Shown here: piece after piece, positions 45,054 through 52,629 of the stretch
Layout of the letters: the number at the start of each line of letters is the position of its first letter
How positions within the stretch are numbered: position 1 is the stretch's first letter
Assembly: GCA_965198415.1 (NCBI GenBank)
Contig: CBDAPN010000030.1
Location: forward strand, 248,001-312,000
Direction: 5' to 3'
Source of the DNA: Endozoicomonas sp965198415
Lineage (GTDB): Bacteria > Pseudomonadota > Gammaproteobacteria > Pseudomonadales > Endozoicomonadaceae
Length of the DNA stretch: 64,000 bases
Program-made: the position numbers and the translations under genes
Notes under the pieces: model-generated
Database searches by the model: none
The model's input: only the letters and a program-made list of their open reading frames with translations
Told to the model about the DNA's origin: nothing

Positions 45054-45740
45054 TCAATACGCCTTCCCTAGATAGCGGTTTTTAAACCGCCACCTTATAT
45101 TCTTGGCTGCGTTTATGTCCCTGTCGTGGCGGGCATTGCACACAGGGCAATCCCACTTCCGAATAGACAACGGAAGACTTTCATTAACAAAACCACAGCC
45201 AGAACAACGCTTGGAGCTAGGAAAGAATCGGTCTATTTCCGCTACAGTACGACCCGCCCAGTGGGCTTTGTACTATAGCTGTCGGACAAACGCTCCCCAG
45301 TTAGCATGCGCAATATGTTTTGCCAGCTTTGGGTTTCTGGCCATGCCTTTCACATTCAACGCCTCAACGCACACAACTTGGTTTTCGTTAATGAGTGTAC
45401 GGGATGCCTTGTGGGTAGCATCCATCCGGCAGTCGGCTATTTTGGCATGAAGACGGGCAACCTTGAGCCGTGCTTTCGCTCGGTTGATACTGCCCTTTTG
45501 CTTTTTAGCTAGTTGACGCCTGAAGGTAAGCCAGTTTGCGCTCGTAGCGTCGAGTGTGACGTGGATTGCCGGAATTTTTACCGTCCGATGTGATGAACAA
45601 ATCGGTTAAACCTAAATCAATGTCCACTGTTTTGTTGGAAACAGGCATTGGTTTAGCTTCAAACTCACAGAGCATGGAAACAAAGTACCTTCCAGCCCTG
45701 TCTTTACTTATCGTGATGCTGGATGGTTCAGAATGCACTG
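45054..45740 (-). pseudogene. tnpB pseudogene (3' two thirds), frameshifted and interrupted
   Basis: Minus-strand reading from 45738 gives SKDRAGRYFVSMLCEFEAKP and VDIDLGLTDLFITSDGK, the first RuvC aspartate region. After LAYLQ a frameshift is needed to continue with KKQKGSINRAKARLKVARLH, VVCVEALNVKGMARNPKLAK (RuvC II), then an in-frame TAG after GAFVRQL, then the zinc ribbon DRFFPSSKRCSGCGF with CPVCNARHDRD and NAAKNI. The stop is at 45054. The N-terminal third is missing and joined to the effector relic. It cannot encode an active nuclease. Confidence 0.85.
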
Positions 45741-46082
45741 CCTTTTCGGCTGGACGAGACTTGGAGGTTCATTAAATACGTGTTCCTGAATACACAAATC
45801 AAGCTCAAACATTTCATCTAAGAATGCAGGAAGTTGTTCCATATAAAACTGATGCAATTGATCATACAGTTGTTTTTTATTTTCTAACAATTTTTTATCT
45901 AACCCTAAAAATTTCTGTACATTTTTTACCACAAAGACTTCCCAACTTTTAAGCTTGTCAACCCCCCCCCAAAGCTTCATTAGCACCATCGCTAGTAACG
46001 TAGACTCCTGCGTTGATGGAGAAGGGGTCGCCCTGAAGGGGTCGCCCAGAGAGGGTCGCCTCCAGAGATTACTCCTTAGCAT
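45741..46082 (-). pseudogene. Relic of an effector-family gene with large internal deletion
   Basis: The reading frame joins VDKLKSWEVFVVKNVQKFLG, a decayed form of the family's N-terminal module, directly to LDKKLLENKKQLYDQLHQFY and MEQLPAF, the equivalent of the C-terminal LDKKLFSTKNGLHEKLHMYY block of the gene at 48225. Some 400 residues are therefore deleted. The relic then continues into the tnpB pseudogene. It starts amid the GGGGTCGCC repeats and has no ribosome site. Confidence 0.65.
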
Positions 46083-46136
46083 CCTTGATAGCTTCTTCGC
46101 AACGCCCTCCGTTGCGAAAATGCTGTTACGGTCTGT
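45961..46136. repeat. Effector-array spacer repeat, copy 1 (short)
   Basis: This spacer carries GCGTTGATGGAGAAGGGGTC and iterated GGGGTCGCC units, then CCAGAGATTACTCCT and ATAGCTTCTTCGCAACGCCC. The same order recurs near 47960-48224, 50030-50292 and 52290-52490. The middle section found in copies 2 and 3 is missing here. Confidence 0.75.
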
Positions 46137-46289
46137 TTAATCACCAAATGAAAGTTTAAACGGATTATTACCGCTGTCGAGAAAACCAAAAATGTCATTG
46201 ACAGTCGATGCACTTTCGGCACCCAACTGAGTGCCCGTATTGTCGCCTATCAATGACTCACCACCTAGCACCAACCCAAATTCACCTTA
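46137..46289 (-). pseudogene. Detached C-terminal tail of the gene at 46290
   Basis: In the same frame as the gene ending at 46290, after two adjacent stop codons (TGA TAA), 49 codons continue (EFGLVLGGESLIGDNTGTQL, later DSGNNPFKLSFGD) to a stop at 46137. The closing block matches the ends of the genes at 48225 and 50293 (LIGDNTDWGAK and DSDNNPVKISFGD). The stops therefore cut a once continuous gene. Confidence 0.75.
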
Positions 46290-47798
46290 TCACTGTGATC
46301 GTGATGAAGATTTAACCAATTGCTCCGTGAGTGCACAAAAATTATCCATATAATACAGACACAATTGATCACGCAAATCTTCAGAATTTTCAAGCCATTC
46401 TTTGTCTATTACTGAAAACTCCCAAAACTTACTATCATCAAGAATATCGTTTATAAAACCCTTGCAAATTTCATAACAATCATAGTCTTCTTTGTTATGG
46501 CGAGCCCTTAATAACTCCTGTCGTACCGAATCTTTAGAATCGAGAAGATCACTAAAATTCGGAAAAAGATACATCCGAGTCTTTTCAAACATTTTCGAAG
46601 TCAATATTACAAGAATAAAATAACTCCTCCGATCATTTTTATACGCATCTAATTTTTGATAATCAAGCGAATCCCAATTTTTAATTTCAGCTTTGTTCTT
46701 AGTTGCCAGTTCATCAACCCATTTATCAGCACAATGCTTTACGTGCATCGTTAAATTTTTGCTGTTATAGCCTTGTTCTTTGAATTCATGAATCATTTTG
46801 CGTATGGAAAGGTAGGATTCTTTAAAATTAGCAAATCCATCATTAACGTAATAACTCAAATGAGATGATTCCTCCTCTGTCAACTGGTCGCCTTGACCGG
46901 TATTATGATTTCCAGTCAATACCATTACCGAGTCACTTGATGTGTTTTTATCCACTTCCATTATATAGTTTTTTAACTTTTCTACCTGCGCTGGAGAGTC
47001 AGCAAATGAAACCCCATCTGCATCCACAACTTCCGCTTCCTTTAACAGATACTTGGCAAGGGCTTCATACTTTGCTTCAGCGCGCAGTAGATCGCTATTA
47101 CCTTCCCAACTTACCATTCTAGAATTTCTATGTTGTTCATAAGCTTTAAGGAGGTACTTAGGTTTTAATATCTCATTGGGATTAAACGAAATCACCCATA
47201 CATCCACAAATTTTTCATGATTGCAAATCAAATTAACAATGCTTTTCTGATATCCTTCCTCGAATTCATCTTTGTTAAAGGCTTCCCCATCAGGATCAGT
47301 TTCTCCCAGCTTATTAATAGCGTCTGACCTTAGTTCACATATCATATGCCTTAGGCCAGCAATTTTTTGTTCTCTAGTATTCTCAAGTAACGCTCCTGCC
47401 AAATTGCTAACGAATTCCTCAGTGTTTTGTAACTCACCATTACTTGAGACCACCACATTTGAAAGGCAAGTTATTTGTCTCGGGCTATTCGTATCAACTG
47501 TTTCTTCTGTGGGTGTGTCATGTCCTCCCGATAGACTACCATCAACTTTCTCAGATGTTTTCATCGAATTCTTGGACACCGCCTGGCCGCGCTCTGAATC
47601 TACTGTGGTGATGGAATAATCGTCAATTATTGTACAGTCCCCTTTTACAGAATACCGGCTATTATCCAGCAAACTGTTTACTTCTTCTTTAGAGACATCC
47701 CGGCTGTTAGACTTTCCAAACGCCACCACGGCTTTATCTTCACTACCGGTAATAACAGTAGGAGACTGCGCTGATAAATAGTTCTTAACTGCTTGCAT
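46290..47798 (-). CDS. Effector-array paralog (C-terminally truncated)
   Basis: The 502-residue protein belongs to the family at 46-55 kb and has no known domain. Residues 1-115 are nearly identical to those of the gene at 48225. The first 70 (QSPTVITGSEDKAVVAFGKS, then KEEVNSLLDN and YSVKG) are a strongly diverged version of the shared N-terminal module. The helical body (LTGNHNTGQGDQLTEEESSH, MYLFPNFSDLLDS, LYYMDNFCALTEQLV) is homologous but only moderately similar. The protein stops early at TGA TAA, losing about 50 residues of tail that persist downstream. AAGGAAAATTAA precedes the ATG as in the other copies. Function unknown; secretion inferred. Confidence 0.72.
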   Translation of the reverse strand: MQAVKNYLSAQSPTVITGSEDKAVVAFGKSNSRDVSKEEVNSLLDNSRYSVKGDCTIIDDYSITTVDSERGQAVSKNSMKTSEKVDGSLSGGHDTPTEETVDTNSPRQITCLSNVVVSSNGELQNTEEFVSNLAGALLENTREQKIAGLRHMICELRSDAINKLGETDPDGEAFNKDEFEEGYQKSIVNLICNHEKFVDVWVISFNPNEILKPKYLLKAYEQHRNSRMVSWEGNSDLLRAEAKYEALAKYLLKEAEVVDADGVSFADSPAQVEKLKNYIMEVDKNTSSDSVMVLTGNHNTGQGDQLTEEESSHLSYYVNDGFANFKESYLSIRKMIHEFKEQGYNSKNLTMHVKHCADKWVDELATKNKAEIKNWDSLDYQKLDAYKNDRRSYFILVILTSKMFEKTRMYLFPNFSDLLDSKDSVRQELLRARHNKEDYDCYEICKGFINDILDDSKFWEFSVIDKEWLENSEDLRDQLCLYYMDNFCALTEQLVKSSSRSQ

Positions 47799-48224
47799 TT
47801 AATTTTCCTTTAAGAATTTTGACAATATTAAGGCCTGTAGGATCGAATATCCCACTGACCAGCCCGGGATTTCTGTTCATTTTTTACCGCAAAGACTCCG
47901 CAACTTTTAAACTTGTCAACCCCTCCCTCAGCTTCATTGGCACAACTGTTAGAAAGAGTAGGCTCCTGCGTTGATGGAGAAGGGGTCGCCCTGAAGGGGT
48001 CGCCCAGACGGGGTCGCCCAGACGACCGCCGTTCTCAAACAACCTCCTAAGCTATCATGCAGTACCAAGGTTTCACAATGTCGCGACAAACAGTTCACGA
48101 ACCACTAATGCATCTCTACAATAACGAACGATCGACCTAATGGTCGCCTCCAGAGATTACTCCTCAGCATCCTTGATAGCTTCTTCGCAACGCCCTCCGT
48201 TGTCAAAGTGCTATTACGATCTGT
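47799..48224. repeat. Effector-array spacer repeat, copy 2
   Basis: The whole spacer is nearly identical to 49863-50292. On the minus strand it holds, in order, the 3' flank of the gene at 48225, iterated GGGGTCGCC units (47984-48022), a decayed N-terminal module, and the 5' flank and ribosome site of the gene at 46290. Confidence 0.8.
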
Positions 48225-49862
48225 TTAATCACCAAATGAGATTTTAACCGGATTATTATCGCTGTCGGGTGACCTAATATTTTCATCGAATATCAACTTA
48301 CTTCGATGCACTTTCGCTCCCCAATCCGTATTGTCGCCTATCAATTGCTCATCAAACTCAACTCCATCATCTGACTGTAGTTTCAATACATCTCGAACCA
48401 ATTGCTCCGTGAATGCTTGAAAATTTTCAGAATAATACATATGCAATTTTTCATGCAATCCATTCTTAGTTGAAAACAATTTTTTATCTAAATCCGTATA
48501 CTCCCAATAGTCATCAGTATCCATAACATCGTTTATTAAAACATTGCAAATATGAGTATGATCAGAGTGTTCATCTTTATCGTATGCATTTAATAATTCC
48601 GTCAGTTCAGATGCGTGATTATTGAGAAGAAAGATGAAATCTGGAAAAAGATACATCCAAGTATTTTTAAATACTGGTGAATGCGCAATTGTATTAATAA
48701 ATACCTTCCTTAAATTATCCTTGTACTTATCTAATTCTTTATCCTTAAGCGAAACCCCATTTTTATCTACAGGCATCCTATTACATACCACGCTATGAGC
48801 CCATTGTTGCCCGTAAGATTTAAGTTGAATAAATAAATTCTCTCGGTTAAAGTCTTTTACTGTGGAACCTTCAAGCTGTTGGCGTAACGCACTGTAGAAC
48901 TCTGTAGGAAAAGGGACTCCATACTTATTGTTTGCCTTCAGATAAGCTAAATCATCTTCTGTCAACTGGTCGTCTTGATCGGTATTATGATTGCCAGTCA
49001 ATTTTATTACCAGGTCAATTGATGTTTTTTCGCACTCTTCCATTATGTAATTTTTTAACTTTTCTACCTCCGCTGCAGAGTCAACAAATAAAACCCCATT
49101 TGCATCCATAATTTTCATTTCTTTTAACGCATACCTGGCACAGGCTTCATACTTTTCTTCAGCGCTCAGTAGCTCGCTATTATTTTCCCCACTTACCGTG
49201 CTAGAACTTATATGTTCTTCATATTCTTCAAGGCAGCCCTTGGGATCAAACAAAAACACCCATCCATTCACAAATTTTTCATGATTGCATATCAACTTAA
49301 GAATGCTTTTCAGATATCCTTCCTTGAATTCATTTTCGTTAAAGACTTCCCCATCAGAATCAGTTTCTTTCAGCTTATTAATAGCGTCTAAACTTAGATC
49401 ATCTATTATATCCCACAGGGCATCAAATTTTTGTTCTCCAGTATTCTCAAGTAACGCTTCTGCCAAATCGCTAACGAATTCCTCAGTGTTTTGTAACTCA
49501 CCATTACTTGAGACCACCACATTTGAACGGCAAGTTATTTGTCTCGGGCTATTCGTATCAACTGTTTCTTCTGTGGGTGTGTCATGTCCTCCCGATAGAC
49601 TACCATCAACTTTCTCAGATGTTTTCATCGAATTCTTGGACACCGCCTGGCCGCGCTCTGAATCTACTGTGGTGATGGAATAATCGTCAATTATTGTACA
49701 GCCCCCTTTTACAGAATACCGGCTATTATCGAGCAAACTATTTACTTCTTCTTTAGAGACATCCCGGCTGTTAGACTTTCCAAACGCCACCACGGCTTTA
49801 TCTTCACTACCGGTAATAACAGTAGGAGACTGCGCTGATAAATAGTTCTTAACTGCTTGCAT
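48225..49862 (-). CDS. Effector-array paralog, mosaic
   Basis: The 545-residue protein is a mosaic. Its first 115 residues match the gene at 46290 almost exactly. From about residue 150 to the end it is about 95% identical to the gene at 50293 (for example KLICNHEKFVNGWVFLFDPK, VFINTIAHSPVFKNTWMYLF, and the tail DSDNNPVKISFGD). The shared SLSGGH...NVVVSSNGELQNTEEF block may be the crossover. The body is helical, acidic, without signal peptide or membrane segments. No enzyme motif is recognised. It is flanked by two nearly identical spacers. Confidence 0.75.
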   Translation of the reverse strand: MQAVKNYLSAQSPTVITGSEDKAVVAFGKSNSRDVSKEEVNSLLDNSRYSVKGGCTIIDDYSITTVDSERGQAVSKNSMKTSEKVDGSLSGGHDTPTEETVDTNSPRQITCRSNVVVSSNGELQNTEEFVSDLAEALLENTGEQKFDALWDIIDDLSLDAINKLKETDSDGEVFNENEFKEGYLKSILKLICNHEKFVNGWVFLFDPKGCLEEYEEHISSSTVSGENNSELLSAEEKYEACARYALKEMKIMDANGVLFVDSAAEVEKLKNYIMEECEKTSIDLVIKLTGNHNTDQDDQLTEDDLAYLKANNKYGVPFPTEFYSALRQQLEGSTVKDFNRENLFIQLKSYGQQWAHSVVCNRMPVDKNGVSLKDKELDKYKDNLRKVFINTIAHSPVFKNTWMYLFPDFIFLLNNHASELTELLNAYDKDEHSDHTHICNVLINDVMDTDDYWEYTDLDKKLFSTKNGLHEKLHMYYSENFQAFTEQLVRDVLKLQSDDGVEFDEQLIGDNTDWGAKVHRSKLIFDENIRSPDSDNNPVKISFGD

Positions 49863-50292
49863 TTAATTTTCCTTTAAGAATTTTGACAATATTAAGGCCT
49901 GTAGGATCGAATCAAATATCCCACTGACCAGCCCGGGATTTCTGTTCATTTTTTACCGCAAAGACTTCGCAACTTTTAACCTTGTCAACCCCCCCTCAGC
50001 TTCATTGGCACAACTGTTAGAAAGAGTAGGCTCCTGCGTTGATGGAGAAGGGGTCGCCCTGAAGGGGTCGCCCAGACGGGGTCGCCCAGACGACCGCCGT
50101 TCTCAAACAACCTCCTAAGCTATCATGCAATACCAAGGTTTCACAATGTCGCGACAAACAGTTCACGAACCACTAATGCATCTCTACAATAACGAACGAT
50201 CGACCTAATGGTCGCCTCCAGAGATTACTCCTCAGCATCCTTGATAGCTTCTTCGCAACGCCCTCCGTTGTCAAAGTGCTATTACGATCTGT
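49863..50292. repeat. Effector-array spacer repeat, copy 3
   Basis: Nearly identical to copy 2 over its full length, differing by a few bases and a small insertion (CAAAT near 49914). It contains iterated GGGGTCGCC units and the decayed module (VDKVKSCEVFAVKN in one minus-strand frame). Confidence 0.8.
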
Positions 50293-52122
50293 TTAATCAC
50301 CAAATGAGATTTTAACCGGATTATTATCGCTGTCGGGTGACCTAATATTTTCATCGAATATCAACTTACTTCGATGCACTTTCGCTCCCCAATCCGTATT
50401 GTCGCCTATCAATTGTTCATCAAACTCAATTTCATCCTTTGGCTGTAGTTCCAATACATTTTTAACCAATTGCTCCGTGAATTCTTGAAAATTTTCAGAA
50501 TAATACATATGCAATTTTTCATGCAATCCATTCTTAGTTGAAAACAATTTTTTATCTAAACCCGTATACTCCCAATAGTCATCAGTATCCATAACATCGT
50601 TTATTAAAACATTGCAAATATGAGTATGATCAGAGTGTTCATCTTTATCGTATGCATTTAATAATTCCGTCAGTTCAGATGCGTGATTATTGAGAAGAAA
50701 GATGAAATCTGGAAAAAGATACATCCAAGTATTTTTAAATACTGGTGAATGCGCAATTGTATTAATAAATACCTTCCTTAAATTATCCTTGTACTTATCT
50801 AATTCTTTATCCTTAAGCGAAACCCCATTTTTATCTACAGGCATCCTATTACATACCACGCTATTAGCCCATTGTTGCCCGTAAGATTTAAGTTGAATAA
50901 ATAAATCCTCTCGGTTAAAGTCTTTTACTGTGGAACCTTCAAGCTGTTGGCGTAACGCACTGTAGAACTCTGTAGGAAAAGCGACTCCATACTTATTGTT
51001 TGCCTTCAGATAAGCTAAATCATCTTCTGTCAACTGGTCGTCTTGATCGCTACTATGATTGCCAGTCAATTTTATTACCAGGTCACTTGATGTTTTTTCG
51101 CACTCTTCCATTATGTAATTTTTTAACTTTTCTACCTCCGCTGCAGAGTCAACAAATAAAACCCCATTTGCATCCATAATTTTCATTTCTTTTAACGCAT
51201 ACCTGGCACAGGCTTCATACTTTTCTTCAGCGCTCAGTAGCTCGCTATTATTTTCCCCACTTACCGTGCTAGAACTTATATGTTTTTCATATTCTTTAAG
51301 GCAGCCCTTGGGATCAAACAAAAACACCCATCCATTCACAAATTTTTCATGATTGCATATCAACTTAAGAATGCTTTTCAGATATCCTTCCTCGAATTCA
51401 TTTTCGTTAAAGACTTCCCTATCAGAATCACTTTCTTCCAGCTTATTAATAGCGTCTGAATTTAGATTATTTATCTTATACCACAGGGCATCAAATTTTT
51501 TTTCTCCAGTATTCTCAAGTAACGCTTCTGCCAAATCGCTAACGAATTCCTCAGTGTTTTGTAACTCACCATTACTTGAGACCACCACATTTGAAAGGCA
51601 AGTTTTTTGTCTCGGGCTATCCGTATCACCCGTTTCTTCTGTGGGTTTTTCATGCCCTCCCGATAGACTACCATCAACTGTCGCAGATGAATTATCGCCA
51701 TCAACGTTAGCTTGTTCAGGTCGAATGACAACCTGAGGTAGATTACCCCGTAATGGCTCTTCTTTAGTGGTGTCTTTATTAAATGAGCAAGGGTCTGTAG
51801 GTTGACCTTTCGCAGGTGTTTTCATCGAATCCTCGGGCACCGCCTGGCCGCCTTCTACTGACTGGCCGCCCTGTGGACCTACACCCTTAACGGGTTTTGC
51901 CGTTGGAAGAACCTCCAAACCTACTTTGGTGGCGAAAAAATTGTAAATCTTTTTACAGTTATCTTTTACAGAATTCCAGTTATTATCCAGCAATTTCTTT
52001 ACTTCTTTTGCCAGAGAGATAACCCAGCTTTTAAACTTTCCAAACGCGCCCACGGTTTCATTTGTACCATCGTTAATAACAATAGAAGCCTGCGTTGATA
52101 GGTTGTTGTTAACTGTTTGCAT
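50293..52122 (-). CDS. Effector-array paralog with intact N-terminal module
   Basis: The 609-residue protein carries the clear module at about 27-75: VGAFGKFKSWVISLAKEVKK, then SVKDNCKKIYNFFATKVG and LPTAKP. A low-complexity linker follows (GGQSVEGGQAVPEDSMKTP and more, about 80-160), then the SLSGGH block and a helical body of about 400 residues nearly identical to that of the gene at 48225. The tail ends in KISFGD. No catalytic motif or signal peptide is seen. Its module matches the genes at 8462 and 52630, so it links the two ends of the family. AAGGAAAATTAA precedes the ATG. Confidence 0.78.
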   Translation of the reverse strand: MQTVNNNLSTQASIVINDGTNETVGAFGKFKSWVISLAKEVKKLLDNNWNSVKDNCKKIYNFFATKVGLEVLPTAKPVKGVGPQGGQSVEGGQAVPEDSMKTPAKGQPTDPCSFNKDTTKEEPLRGNLPQVVIRPEQANVDGDNSSATVDGSLSGGHEKPTEETGDTDSPRQKTCLSNVVVSSNGELQNTEEFVSDLAEALLENTGEKKFDALWYKINNLNSDAINKLEESDSDREVFNENEFEEGYLKSILKLICNHEKFVNGWVFLFDPKGCLKEYEKHISSSTVSGENNSELLSAEEKYEACARYALKEMKIMDANGVLFVDSAAEVEKLKNYIMEECEKTSSDLVIKLTGNHSSDQDDQLTEDDLAYLKANNKYGVAFPTEFYSALRQQLEGSTVKDFNREDLFIQLKSYGQQWANSVVCNRMPVDKNGVSLKDKELDKYKDNLRKVFINTIAHSPVFKNTWMYLFPDFIFLLNNHASELTELLNAYDKDEHSDHTHICNVLINDVMDTDDYWEYTGLDKKLFSTKNGLHEKLHMYYSENFQEFTEQLVKNVLELQPKDEIEFDEQLIGDNTDWGAKVHRSKLIFDENIRSPDSDNNPVKISFGD

Positions 52123-52629
52123 TTAATTTTCCTTTAAGGATTTTATCATTATTAAAGCTTGTAGGAACGAATCAAATATTCCAGTAACCAGCCTGGAATT
52201 TCTGTACATTTTTTACCACAAAGACTTCCCAACTTTTAAGCTTGTCACCCCCCCCAAAGCTTCATTAGCACCATCGCTAGTAACGTAGACTCCTGCGTTG
52301 ATGGAGAAGGGGTCGCCCAGAGAGGGTCGCCCAGACGCACCGTTCTCACACAACCTCCTAAGCTACCATGCAGCACCAGGGATTCGGAATGTCGTGGAAA
52401 ACAGTTCCCGAACCCCTAATGCACCCTAGAATAACGAAAGACCTAATGGTCGCCTCCAGAGATTACTCCTTACCATCCTTGATAGCTTCTTACCCGACTG
52501 ACGCCTCGTTATCCTAGAAAGGATTTTCACCATTGACTTCAGGTTTCTTTTCTAACGGATCTAACGGAGTACCAGCGTTTTTTTCGCCAGTTCCATCAAC
52601 GATGCGAGAATCGCTTAAGAGTCGAGTCT
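52123..52629. repeat. Effector-array spacer repeat, copy 4 (diverged)
   Basis: The left part resembles the other spacers (decayed module near 52205-52300, GGGGTCGCC units near 52310-52335, CTCCAGAGATTACTCCT near 52453). The middle is shortened, and after 52494 it is unrelated, covering the 3' flank of the gene at 52630. Confidence 0.7.

Noticed and set aside
44810..45085. Plus-strand frame of 91 codons
   Set aside because: No ribosome site or family likeness; its end overlaps the tnpB pseudogene and right-end hairpin in antisense.
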